From Actinoplanes subtropicus (GTDB lineage: Bacteria; Actinomycetota; Actinomycetes; Mycobacteriales; Micromonosporaceae), in NCBI RefSeq assembly GCF_000721705.1, contig NZ_JOJL01000011.1:301632-365631 (forward strand): DNA of 64,000 nt, written 5' to 3'. Below the pieces are notes generated by a model, which saw only the letters and a program-made list of their open reading frames with translations, had not been told where the DNA came from and did no database searches. Every line of letters begins with the position of its first letter. The first letter of the stretch is position 1. Made by a program: the position numbers and the translations under genes. Shown in pieces: positions 39,616 to 47,800 of this stretch.

Positions 39616-41444
39616 GCAGCTGGGCAGACGGCAGCACCAGGCGGTGGCGCGCAACCCGCGCCGCCGTCCTGGCGCGCGACGGCTACCTCTGCCGCGCCCA
39701 CGCCGACGGATGGTGCGACCGGTCCGGCGCCGCACCGCACCAGTGCACCGGCCGAGCCGACCTGACCGGGCCACACGCCGGCCACGCCCACCACGTCTAC
39801 GGCCGCGCCGTGACCGGGGACGACCCGCAGTTCGTCGTGAGCGCGTGCCGCAGCTGCAACCTCGCGATCGGCGAGCCCGAGTTTCCCCAGAGCGACCCGG
39901 CGGACACCCGCCGCCGTGTCCTTTTCTCTCTCCCCGAGGGTGATCAGGTGGTGACTCCCCGCGCTGAGCTGGCGTGGGATCCGGTGCGGCTGGCCGAGTA
40001 CGCATGGTTGCGGCCGTTCCTGGAGGTGCCGGATGACGCCGCGCCGCCGCTGGCCATGTCGCTTCCGGCCGAAGACGCCGTCGGGTCGTACGGGGCGGAC
40101 GCGGTCGGGTGGATCGAGTCGGAGCTCGGGATCCGGCTGCGGTGGTGGCAGCGGTTGGCGATCACGCGGCAGCTGGAGCATCGCGCGGACGGGTCGCTGA
40201 GCTGGCGGTCGGTGGTGGAGTCGTGTCCTCGCCGGGCGGGCAAGTCGGTGCGGGTGCGTGGGCTGGCGTTGTGGCGGATGGCTCACGCCGACCAGATCGG
40301 CGAGGTGCAGACCGTGGTGCACTGCGGCAGCGACCTGCCGATCTGCCGGGAGATCCAGCGGGGGGCGTGGCGGTGGGCGGAGGCGCGGGAGTGGACGGTC
40401 AGCCGAAGCAACGGCAAGGAGGCGTTGGAGGCGCCGGACGGGAGCAGGTGGCTCGTTCGGTCCCAAGATGGGGTCTACGGCTACGACGTCGGCCTGGGCG
40501 TCGTCGATGAGGCGTGGGACGTCAAGCCGGACACGGTCAGCGAGGGCCTGGAGCCGGCGATGCTGGAGCGCCTCTGGGCGCAGCTGCACCTGACCAGCAC
40601 GGCGCACCGCCGTGCCACCTCGCTGATGAAGCAGCGGATCCGGGACGCGTTGACGATCGACGACGGCGAGACGCTGCTGATGCTGTGGGCGGCCGGCGTC
40701 GGGGCGGTGGCGGATCCGGGTGACCCGGCGGTGTGGCGGGCGGCGTCGCCGTACTGGTCGGAGGATCGGCGGCGGATGATTGCCGCGAAGTACGCCGCGG
40801 CGTTGGCCGGTGAGGCTGATCCGCAGGCCGACGACCCTGATCCGATGCAGGGTTTCCTGGCGCAGTACCTGAACGTGTGGCAGCTTCGCCCGTCCGCCGT
40901 TGAGCGCGGTGACGCGGCGGTGAGCCCGGACGATTGGTCGGCGCTGGTCGCCGTCGTTCCGGATCGCGCGCCGGACGCCGCGGCGGTCGAGAGCTGGTTC
41001 GGTGACGGGGTATCCGTGGCGTTGGTGTGGCGGACCGGCGGCCAGGTGGTGGTGTCGGTGCGGCCGGTGGCGGGTCTGTCCGAGGTGCCTGCGGTGTTGG
41101 CGGCGGCCGGGTTCCGGCGTACGGCGACGGTGGGCGCGAGCCTGGCGGAGGATCCGGCATTGGCCGGGGTGCGGGTCCGTAAAGGTCAAGGCCGCACGGG
41201 GGCGGCGGTGCAGGAGCTGCGTCGGCTGCTGGCGGAGGACGTGGTTCGCCACAGCGGCGGTGAGTACCTCACGGGCCAGGTTTTGTCGGCGCGGACGATG
41301 CCGGGCGCGGATGGGCCGCGGATGGTCTCCTCTGGTGCCGCTGAGGCGATCAAGGCGGCTGTATGGGCGATTTCGGATTGCCGACGGCCGCAGGTGGGGA
41401 AGCCCCGGATCGTCGTCGCCAGGCGTGCTGCCGAAGAATCGTAG
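39612..41444 (+). CDS. HNH endonuclease-terminase large subunit fusion
   Basis: 610 residues. Residues ~1-110 are an HNH nuclease: LARDGYLCRAHADGWC, HAHHVYGRAVTGDD, and ACRSCNLAIG (zinc Cys pairs, His-His and Asn). From ~114 on it is a terminase large subunit: adenine/Walker A-like ESCPRRAGKSVRVRG, Walker B LGVVDEAWDV, coupling motif LTSTAHRR, and nuclease domain ~400-600 (DDWSALVAVVPDR, VSVALVWRTG). HNH and TerL are usually separate neighbouring genes in HK97-like phages. No small terminase is recognisable. Confidence 0.85.
   Translation: MSSWADGSTRRWRATRAAVLARDGYLCRAHADGWCDRSGAAPHQCTGRADLTGPHAGHAHHVYGRAVTGDDPQFVVSACRSCNLAIGEPEFPQSDPADTRRRVLFSLPEGDQVVTPRAELAWDPVRLAEYAWLRPFLEVPDDAAPPLAMSLPAEDAVGSYGADAVGWIESELGIRLRWWQRLAITRQLEHRADGSLSWRSVVESCPRRAGKSVRVRGLALWRMAHADQIGEVQTVVHCGSDLPICREIQRGAWRWAEAREWTVSRSNGKEALEAPDGSRWLVRSQDGVYGYDVGLGVVDEAWDVKPDTVSEGLEPAMLERLWAQLHLTSTAHRRATSLMKQRIRDALTIDDGETLLMLWAAGVGAVADPGDPAVWRAASPYWSEDRRRMIAAKYAAALAGEADPQADDPDPMQGFLAQYLNVWQLRPSAVERGDAAVSPDDWSALVAVVPDRAPDAAAVESWFGDGVSVALVWRTGGQVVVSVRPVAGLSEVPAVLAAAGFRRTATVGASLAEDPALAGVRVRKGQGRTGAAVQELRRLLAEDVVRHSGGEYLTGQVLSARTMPGADGPRMVSSGAAEAIKAAVWAISDCRRPQVGKPRIVVARRAAEES
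39936..39950 (+). promoter_or_regulatory. Internal RBS and start at the HNH/TerL seam
   Basis: GAGGG (39936-39940), then an in-frame GTG at 39948 (7-nt spacing) and another at 39951. Initiation here would give a free TerL of about 497 residues. The preceding T-rich linker (CCTTTTCTCTC) marks the seam. Confidence 0.45.
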
Positions 41445-41502
41445 GCCAGTTCACCAGCGAGCCTATGAATCGAAAGTGAATTGGTAGGTTAACCTTCGGT
41501 TC

Positions 41503-44500
41503 GTGGACTGGCGGAAGGTGTTGCGGCTGGGCCGGCCAGCGGGTGAGCAGGCCCTCGCGGCGCCGCGCCCGCAGGCCCGGTTCTCGCTCAACGTCCCGCT
41601 GGACCTGGTCCAGGCGATGACCGGCGGCGGGACGCTCGCGCCTCCGGTGTCCCGGCAACTGGCGCTGCAGGTGCCGGCCGTGGCGCGGGCCCGGAACATG
41701 ATCTGCTCGCCGCTGGCGAGCCTGCCGACGCGGGTGTTCGGCCCGGGTCAGCGGGAGGTCACCGACGTGACCTATCTGCCCTCCGGGAACATCGACCCGG
41801 ACATCGCGAATGTCGTGGTCAAGGCGCAGGTCTTCGAGGACCTGTTCTTCGATTCGGTGGCCTGGTTGCGGGTTACGGCGTTCGGGTGGCACGGCTACCC
41901 GATCGAGGCGCGGCACATCCCGGTCAGCAGCGTGAGCGTCGCCCCGGCTGGCCCGCTGCTCCCGTCGCAGCGCCAGATCACCCCGGACGAGCCGTACCCC
42001 CGCGGCGGGCAGGTCTACATCGACGGGCGGCCGGTCGCCGACAACGAGGTGATCCGGATCGACTCGCCCAATCCGCCGTTATTGGTGCACGCGGCACGGG
42101 CCATCCGTACCTGCTTGCTGCTCGACCAGGCCGCCGCGCTGTACGCCCGGGACCCGCAGCCGCTGGGCTACTTCACCCCGGCCGACGGCGCAGATCCGGT
42201 CGACGACGACGACATCCAGGAGCTGCTCGACCAGTGGAACGCCCAGCGGTCGGCGCAGAGCTGGGCGTACATCCCGCAGGCGCTGAAGGCGAACACGCTG
42301 TCGTGGAACCCGGAGCAGCTGCAATTGGCTGACCAGCGTCAGCACGCCGTGTTGGAGATCGCCCGGGCGGCCGGCCTCGAGGCCGAGGACCTGGGCGTCT
42401 CGACGACCTCGCGGACGTACGCGAACCGGGAGCAGCGCAACCAGGACCGGATCAACTTCACCCTGGGTCCCTACCTGTCCGCGTTCGACCAGCGCATGTC
42501 GATGCGGGATGTGCTGCCGCGCGGTTACTGCACCCGAACCGACTTCGCCGGCTTCCTGCGCGGCGACACCCTGACCCGGATGCAGGCCTACCAGATCGGC
42601 GAGCAGGTCGGCGCGTACACCCCGGACGAGGTCCGCGAGCTGGAGGACAAGCCGCCGCTCACCCCGGCGCAGAAGGCCGGCCTCACCCCGATGCCGCCGG
42701 CTCCTGCGGCTCCGGCCGCCCCGGCGCCGGGCGGGGCCCAGAACGAGCGCAAGGAGACCGGCGTGACGGTGAAGTTCAGCGGCTCGGAGCCGCTGCGCAT
42801 CCAGTTCCAGGCGTCCACCGAGGACTTCCAGGTCGACGCGAGCCGGCGCACCATCACCGGCACGCTGATTCCCTGGGGCGATGTCGGGGACAACGGTTTC
42901 GCGAAGTGGCGGTTCGCGCCGGACAGCGTCAGCTGGTCCGACCCCAGCCGCGTGAAGTTGAACTTGAACCACGACGGCCGTGACCTGATCGGCGTGGGCA
43001 CTCGCTTCCAGTCCGCCGCGCGCGGGCTCGTCGCGACTTTCCGCGTCGGCCGCGGCCCTGAGGGGGATCGGGTGCTGCAGCAGGCCGAGGACGGCATCCT
43101 CGACGGGCTCTCGGCGGAGGTCAACTTCGCCGACATCAACTCGTGGCAGCCGGACCCGACCGATGAATCGGTGCGCCTGGTGCGCCAGGCAAATCTCAGC
43201 GGTGCTGCCCTGACCGGCACCCCCGCGTTCGACAACGCGCGGCTGGAGACCGTGAAGGCCAGCCGGGACAACCAGAAAGGGCAGCCCATGACGACCACCG
43301 CGGTCGGCAAGGGCCAGCCGGACGCCGCGTTCGACTTCGACGGGTACATGTCCGGGCTGGCCGACAAGATCACCGACTCGCACCAGAAGCTCACCGAGGG
43401 CCTGACCGCCTCGCTCGGCGAGTCGTTCTCCGCCGGCATCAAGACGGCGCTGGAGAACCTCCACGACCCGCAGAACGGCGGCCCGCAGCCGGTCCGCGCG
43501 GCCCGGTACGTGGTCACCCGCGAGGCGCCGGTGTACCCGCTCGACGGGTCCGGTCACTCGCTGGTCAAGGACGCCTGGTACTCGATCCGGGAGCGCGACG
43601 ACGACGCGATCGAGCGGCTGCGCCGGTTCCGGGTGCAGACCGACGAGATGGCCAAGCTCGCCAACGAGGTCGTCCGTTACGGCGCGAACGGGCTGCAGAA
43701 GTTCACCACGGTCACGACCGGCAACGCGTCGCAGGTCATCCCGCCCGGCTACCGGCCCGACCTGTTCGTGCCGATGCTGGCGCAGCAGCGGCCGATGGTG
43801 TCGGCGCTGTCCCGGGGCACGATCAGCAACGCGACCCCGTTCGTCATCCCGACGTTCACGTCGTTCTCCGGCGCGACCGTGGACAACACGGAGGGCACCA
43901 ACCCGACCGACGGCAGCCTGACCCTGGCGACGAAGACGGTCACCCCGGGCGCCATCTCCGGCCGGCTGGTGCTGTCCCGGGAGATCGTCGACGCCGCGAA
44001 CCCGGCGATCGACCAGATCGCGCTGAACGCGATGATGGAGTCCTACAACCGGCAGACCGAGGGCAAGGTCTACACCCTGCTCAACGGCGCGTCGGGGACC
44101 GGCGGCACCATCACCACCGGGTTCGTGCCCTCCGGTGCGCAGGCCGCGACGTTCGTCGGGTCGACGGGAACGCCGCCGGCACTGATCGCTGGTATCCGGT
44201 CCCGGCTGGCCGCGTACCCGTTCAACCGGTTCGCCAGCCCGCAGGTCGCGTTGATGGGACAGAACGCGACGACGATCCTGGCGTCGTCGACCGACTCGAC
44301 CGGCCGGCCGATCTTCCCCAGCATCGGCGCGCAGAACACCTCGGGTCTCGGCAACGCGGTGACGCAGGGCTGGAACGTGGACGGCCTGCCGTTCGTGCCG
44401 GCCTGGGCGATGACCGGTGTGGCGGCGACCGACACGCAGATCTTCATCCTCAACGCGCTCGACGCGTGGGTGTGGGAGTCGCCGCTGCTGACCTTCCGGT

Positions 44501-44604
44501 TCGAGGAGAAGCAGGGCCCGGCCCTGATCGAGCTGGCTCTGTTCGGCTACTTCGCCACCCAGGTGCTGCGCCCGGTCGGCCTGTCCGGGATCCGGATCAC
44601 CTGA
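41503..44604 (+). CDS. Portal - prohead protease - major capsid protein in one frame
   Basis: 1033 codons. Residues 1-~415: HK97-type portal (LALQVPAVARARNMICSPLA, LLDQAAALYARDPQPLGYF, EDLGVSTTSRTYANREQRN). Residues 421-595: HK97 prohead protease (ITGTLIPWGDVG, LNLNHDGRDLIGVGT with catalytic His, DGLSAEVNF with Ser, TGTPAFDNAR). Residues 596-1033: HK97-fold capsid with a helical N-terminal scaffold segment (GYMSGLADKITDSHQKLTEG) and the coat proper (NGLQKFTTVTTGNASQVIPP). No stop separates them. Internal RBS/start pairs at both seams would allow separate products. Confidence 0.9.
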   Translation: MDWRKVLRLGRPAGEQALAAPRPQARFSLNVPLDLVQAMTGGGTLAPPVSRQLALQVPAVARARNMICSPLASLPTRVFGPGQREVTDVTYLPSGNIDPDIANVVVKAQVFEDLFFDSVAWLRVTAFGWHGYPIEARHIPVSSVSVAPAGPLLPSQRQITPDEPYPRGGQVYIDGRPVADNEVIRIDSPNPPLLVHAARAIRTCLLLDQAAALYARDPQPLGYFTPADGADPVDDDDIQELLDQWNAQRSAQSWAYIPQALKANTLSWNPEQLQLADQRQHAVLEIARAAGLEAEDLGVSTTSRTYANREQRNQDRINFTLGPYLSAFDQRMSMRDVLPRGYCTRTDFAGFLRGDTLTRMQAYQIGEQVGAYTPDEVRELEDKPPLTPAQKAGLTPMPPAPAAPAAPAPGGAQNERKETGVTVKFSGSEPLRIQFQASTEDFQVDASRRTITGTLIPWGDVGDNGFAKWRFAPDSVSWSDPSRVKLNLNHDGRDLIGVGTRFQSAARGLVATFRVGRGPEGDRVLQQAEDGILDGLSAEVNFADINSWQPDPTDESVRLVRQANLSGAALTGTPAFDNARLETVKASRDNQKGQPMTTTAVGKGQPDAAFDFDGYMSGLADKITDSHQKLTEGLTASLGESFSAGIKTALENLHDPQNGGPQPVRAARYVVTREAPVYPLDGSGHSLVKDAWYSIRERDDDAIERLRRFRVQTDEMAKLANEVVRYGANGLQKFTTVTTGNASQVIPPGYRPDLFVPMLAQQRPMVSALSRGTISNATPFVIPTFTSFSGATVDNTEGTNPTDGSLTLATKTVTPGAISGRLVLSREIVDAANPAIDQIALNAMMESYNRQTEGKVYTLLNGASGTGGTITTGFVPSGAQAATFVGSTGTPPALIAGIRSRLAAYPFNRFASPQVALMGQNATTILASSTDSTGRPIFPSIGAQNTSGLGNAVTQGWNVDGLPFVPAWAMTGVAATDTQIFILNALDAWVWESPLLTFRFEEKQGPALIELALFGYFATQVLRPVGLSGIRIT
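42751..42765 (+). promoter_or_regulatory. Internal RBS and start at the portal/protease seam
   Basis: AAGGAG (42751-42756) with 6-nt spacing to in-frame GTG 42763 (codon 421), exactly where the protease domain begins. Confidence 0.6.
43276..43290 (+). promoter_or_regulatory. Internal RBS and start at the protease/capsid seam
   Basis: AAAGGG (43276-43281) with 6-nt spacing to in-frame ATG 43288 (codon 596), the expected start of the capsid scaffold segment. Extra capsid made from here would fit the need for hundreds of copies against 12 portals. Confidence 0.6.
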
Positions 44605-44786
44605 TGGCTGGCCGTACGGCCCGGCGGACTCCCCAGCGCGGGGAGTCCCCGGCCGCGCGACAGCACGAGCAGGACTTGGGGTCAGCTGACCCCAAGTTGG
44701 AGCAGGCGGCTGGCCCGGTGCGCCGGGCGGGTGGCCACGTCGACCGCGGCGACGGCCGCGGGTGGGTTCTCGAGACCGAGGAGTGA
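44604..44786 (+). CDS. Small phage protein of unknown function
   Basis: 60 residues; ATG overlaps the capsid stop (TGATG). Arg/Gly/Glu-rich and hydrophilic (MAGRTARRTPQRGESPAARQ), ending WVLETEE, and 3 bp before the next gene. It may be a head accessory or disordered linker protein. No family seen. Confidence 0.5.
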   Translation: MAGRTARRTPQRGESPAARQHEQDLGSADPKLEQAAGPVRRAGGHVDRGDGRGWVLETEE

Positions 44787-44789
44787 GAC

Positions 44790-45110
44790 ATGGCCGTCCT
44801 GGCTGTCGACGACGCGAGCGCCGGCATCGCGAACGTCAACATGGTCGCCGCGAACGGCGGCGGCGACAGCGCGCCCGCCGGCGTCAAGATCGGCGGCTGG
44901 GAGCTGCCGGTCGTCGTGGTCGTTCGCAACGGCGACGCGTCCAGCAAGACCGTCACGATCGCGGGCACCCCGTACGTGGTGAACGCCTCGGGCATCGCGG
45001 TCGTCCCGATCCGCGGTTCGTACCGCTACGGCGACTCGGTCGCGATCACCTACTCGGCCGTGACGAACGTGACCGTCGGCGCCGCGCGCCTGTCGAGTCC
45101 GCTGGGATAG
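44790..45110 (+). CDS. Head-region beta-rich protein (possible capsid decoration)
   Basis: 106 residues with alternating beta segments: VVVVVRNGDASSKTVTIAG, YVVNASGIAVVPI, VTVGAARLSS. The fold looks immunoglobulin-like. Its position directly after capsid suits a decoration protein or adaptor. ATG 44790 has a GAGGAG (44780-44785) close upstream. Confidence 0.5.
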   Translation: MAVLAVDDASAGIANVNMVAANGGGDSAPAGVKIGGWELPVVVVVRNGDASSKTVTIAGTPYVVNASGIAVVPIRGSYRYGDSVAITYSAVTNVTVGAARLSSPLG

Positions 45111-45121
45111 GCGAGGCCTCG

Positions 45122-45718
45122 GTGGCGTGGAAGCCGGACTACATCACGACCGCGGAGCTGAAGGCGTCCCTGCGCATCAGCGACACGGTCGACGATGCCG
45201 AGCTGCCCGCTGTCGTCACCGCGGCGTCCCGGGCGATCGATCTGTGCTGCAACCGCCAGTTCGGCAAGGTCGACGCCCCGGAGCAGCGCTCCTACACGGC
45301 CCGGTTCTCCTGCCGGCGCGGCCTGTGGGTCGTCGACGTCGACGACCTGATGTCCACGACCGGCCTGACCGTGCTGGTCGGCTCCACGACGGTCACGAAG
45401 TACACCCTGGAGCCGCGCAACGCCGCGGCCGAGGGCAAGCCGTGGACGCGGCTGGTGTTCGCCGTCGACGCCGAGATCCAGCCGACCGGCGTCGACGGCG
45501 AGGTGGCCCCGACCGGGTCGTGGGGATGGACCGCCGTGCCATCCCAAGTGACAGTCGCCGCGAAACTGCAGAGCTCCCGGTTCGTCGCCCGCCGCGATTC
45601 CCCGTACGGGATCGCCGGGTCGCCGGCCACCGGTTCGGAGCTGCGGCTGCTGGCCCGGGTCGACCCCGACGTGGCCGTGTCCCTGGCCGGCCTGGTCCGG
45701 CCGCGGAAGCTGGGGTGA
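45122..45718 (+). CDS. Head-tail connector (adaptor-type)
   Basis: 198 residues from GTG 45122. ITTAELKASLRISDTVDDAE then LPAVVTAASRAIDLCCNRQF is the N-terminal helix bundle of HK97 gp6-like adaptor proteins; a beta-rich middle (VVDVDDLMSTTGLTVLVGS) and a C-terminal RVDPDVAVSLAGLVRP follow. It sits in the usual place after the capsid genes. Three bases separate it from the next gene. Confidence 0.75.
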   Translation: MAWKPDYITTAELKASLRISDTVDDAELPAVVTAASRAIDLCCNRQFGKVDAPEQRSYTARFSCRRGLWVVDVDDLMSTTGLTVLVGSTTVTKYTLEPRNAAAEGKPWTRLVFAVDAEIQPTGVDGEVAPTGSWGWTAVPSQVTVAAKLQSSRFVARRDSPYGIAGSPATGSELRLLARVDPDVAVSLAGLVRPRKLG

Positions 45719-45721
45719 CCG

Positions 45722-46132
45722 GTGAACCTCGCAGCGATCATGGACGAGGCGGCCGGCGTGCTGACCACGATCACCGGCCTGCGCGTGACCGCGTGGCCGC
45801 CCGGGTCGGTGGTGGCACCGGCGGGCGTCGTCTCGTACCCGGACCGGATCGAGTACGACCAGACGTACGGGCGTGGCGTCGACCGGATCGCCGGGATCCC
45901 GTTCGTGCTCGTCGCCGGGAAGGCCACCGAACGGTCCGCCCGCAACACGGTGGCCGGCTGGGCGGCCGGGTCGGGCAGCTCGAGCGTCAAGGCCGCGATG
46001 GAGGCGCACACCTGGACGTCGTGCGACGACCTCACGGTGACCCGCTGCAGCTTCGACGTGGTGACGATCGCCGGCGTCGACTACCTGGCCGCGATGTTCG
46101 AGGCCGACGCCATCGGCTCAGGAAGGGGATAG
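45722..46132 (+). CDS. Neck/tail-terminator-type protein
   Basis: 136 residues, GTG 45722. MNLAAIMDEAAGVLTTITGL and VVSYPDRIEYDQTYGRGVDR, then IPFVLVAGKATERSARNTV, suggest a tail-completion or tail-terminator fold (mixed alpha/beta, 130-150 residues). Placed between adaptor and tail tube. Assignment is from size and position more than motif. Confidence 0.55.
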   Translation: MNLAAIMDEAAGVLTTITGLRVTAWPPGSVVAPAGVVSYPDRIEYDQTYGRGVDRIAGIPFVLVAGKATERSARNTVAGWAAGSGSSSVKAAMEAHTWTSCDDLTVTRCSFDVVTIAGVDYLAAMFEADAIGSGRG

Positions 46133-46135
46133 ACC

Positions 46136-46537
46136 ATGGCCAACATCCACGGCAAGAAGACGGTCGTCAAGCTCAACGGGACGGCGCTGACCGCCTACTC
46201 CGAGAACTCGACGGTGGACATCGAGGCCGACGAGCACGACCTGACCACCTACGGCAAGAACAGCCACGTCTTCGGCGGCGGCCTGCTCAAGAGCTCGTTC
46301 ACCGTCTCCGGCTTCTACGACTCGGCGGCCAGCACCGGCCCGCGTGCGCTGATTCTGCCGCTGGTGGGCACGAACGTCACCTTCGTGCACCAGCCGGAGG
46401 GTACCGGCGTGGGCCTGCCGCAGGACTCCGTCACCGTGCTGGTGAAGAAGTACTCCCAGACCCACCCGGTCGCCGACTACGTCAAGTGGTCGGTGGACCT
46501 GACCGGGTCCGACGACGTCAACTCCACTCCGCAGTAA
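46136..46537 (+). CDS. Major tail tube protein
   Basis: 133 residues, ATG 46136 behind GGAAGGGG. A single beta-rich domain (TVVKLNGTALTAYSENSTVD, LLKSSFTVSGFYDSAA) like small siphovirus tube proteins, which assemble as hexameric rings around the tape measure. It lies between neck and chaperone genes as expected. Confidence 0.7.
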   Translation: MANIHGKKTVVKLNGTALTAYSENSTVDIEADEHDLTTYGKNSHVFGGGLLKSSFTVSGFYDSAASTGPRALILPLVGTNVTFVHQPEGTGVGLPQDSVTVLVKKYSQTHPVADYVKWSVDLTGSDDVNSTPQ

Positions 46538-46549
46538 GGAGCCGCGATC

Positions 46550-46888
46550 ATGGCTGCACTCTCCGCCACCACCCCGACCCGGGGCGGCACTACGACCTCC
46601 GGTTCGGCGGTCGCCTCGACGGACACCATCGCCCGGACGCTGCTGGGCAGTCGTGGCGCGTACCTGGAGATCATCAACGGGAACGCGTCCTCGGACACCG
46701 TGTCCATCTCCGACGCCTCCGTCTCGAACACGGGTGCCGCAGCGACTGCGGGCGGCGGCGCTGTCGCCGCCAGCACGTCGAAGATCTTCAGCATCCATCC
46801 GCAGCAGGCCGACCCGTCGACCGGGAACGTCACCGTCACGCACTCGGTCACCAGCACGGTGACCTACAAGCTGTACCCGCTGGGCTGA
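46550..46888 (+). CDS. Phage structural-type protein, function unknown
   Basis: 112 residues, ATG 46550 behind AAGGAG. Thr/Ser-rich N-terminus, then beta strands (AYLEIINGNASSDTVSISDA, GNVTVTHSVTSTVTYKLYP). It resembles small beta-sandwich decoration or fibre-base modules. Position between tube and chaperone suggests a tail accessory. Confidence 0.5.
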   Translation: MAALSATTPTRGGTTTSGSAVASTDTIARTLLGSRGAYLEIINGNASSDTVSISDASVSNTGAAATAGGGAVAASTSKIFSIHPQQADPSTGNVTVTHSVTSTVTYKLYPLG

Positions 46889-46896
46889 AGGAGACG

Positions 46897-47235
46897 ATGG
46901 TGCTCGAATACAGCAGCGCCGACGACCTGATCGCCGGGGATCTCGGCGACGGCGAGGACTTCACCCTGCCCTCCGGCAAGGTGGTCCGGCTCCGTGGCCT
47001 GTCCCGCTACGAGCTGATCTTCAACGGCAAGGGCACCGAGGACGCCGGGCTGATCGAGCGCCGCAACGTCGTGTCGGCCGTGCTCGAGCCGAAGCTGACG
47101 CTGCCGCAGGTCGAGGCGTGGCAGCGCAACAGCCGCGCCGGCGGCGACTTCAAGGCGCTGTCCGAGGCGATCCGGGACCTGTCCGGGCTCGGCGAGGGCG
47201 CCCAGAAAAGCGAAGTGGCTGAGGTTTCAGACTGA
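46897..47235 (+). CDS. Tail assembly chaperone, short form (gpG-like)
   Basis: 112 residues, ATG 46897 behind AAGGAG. GEDFTLPSGKVVRLRGLSRYEL and LTLPQVEAWQRNSRAGGD are typical of gpG-like chaperones that hold the tape measure during tail assembly. The frame ends at 47233-47235, but a conserved-looking extension lies in the +1 frame just downstream. Confidence 0.75.
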   Translation: MVLEYSSADDLIAGDLGDGEDFTLPSGKVVRLRGLSRYELIFNGKGTEDAGLIERRNVVSAVLEPKLTLPQVEAWQRNSRAGGDFKALSEAIRDLSGLGEGAQKSEVAEVSD

Positions 47236-47383
47236 CCCCGGCTACTCCTTCGACTTCTTCCTGGCGGCGAAATTCGGCCGCACGGTGGCCGAATTGCACC
47301 GGACGATCTCCAACGACGAGTACATGGCCTGGAACGTCTACTACGCACGCGAGCAGCAGGATCGGGAACTGGCCGGGAGGTGA
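47206..47383 (+). CDS. Frameshifted T extension of the tail chaperone (GT fusion)
   Basis: The +1 frame from 47210 encodes 57 residues: KWLRFQTDPGYSFDFFLAA, then TVAELHRTISNDEYMAWNVY and AREQQDRELAGR, the classical gpT/gp14-like tail. It has no well-placed start. AAAA at 47206-47209 lets tRNA-Lys on AAA slip +1 and re-pair with AAA. The GT product would be 161 residues. Most siphophage shifts are -1; +1 is rarer. Confidence 0.7.
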
Positions 47384-47386
47384 ACT

Positions 47387-47800
47387 GTGGACGTCAAGGT
47401 CGGCATCGAGGGCCTGGCTCAGTTCAACCGCGGCCTGCGCAAACTCGACTCCGAAGCGCCCAAGGGCCTGCGGCTCGCGCTGAACGGCGTCGCCGATCTG
47501 CTGGTCGCCGAGACCCGCAAGCAGATCCCGCGGCGCACCGGCGCCGCGCAGGCCAGCCTCAAGGCCCAGTCGACCCGGACCAGCGCCCGCGTCGCCGTCG
47601 GCGGCAAGAAGGCCCCGTACTACCCGTGGCTTGACTTCGGCGGCAAGACGGGCGTCCACAAGAGCGTGCACCGGCCGTTCTTCAAGGAAGGCCGCTACCT
47701 GTACCCCACGCTCGGCCGGATCCGCCCCGACATCGAGAAGGCCCTCGGCCAAGCCCTGGTCGCCGTGGCCCGTGACGCCGGGCTGCAGGTGAGCGACTGA
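47387..47800 (+). CDS. HK97 gp10-like neck/tail protein
   Basis: 137 residues, GTG 47387. VGIEGLAQFNRGLRKLDSEA, LLVAETRKQIPRRTGAAQAS and the KKAPYYPWLDFGG motif define the HK97-gp10/minor-tail-Z family. It is usually upstream of the tail tube; here it is between chaperone and tape measure, an unusual order. It overlaps the tape measure start by one base. Confidence 0.75.
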   Translation: MDVKVGIEGLAQFNRGLRKLDSEAPKGLRLALNGVADLLVAETRKQIPRRTGAAQASLKAQSTRTSARVAVGGKKAPYYPWLDFGGKTGVHKSVHRPFFKEGRYLYPTLGRIRPDIEKALGQALVAVARDAGLQVSD

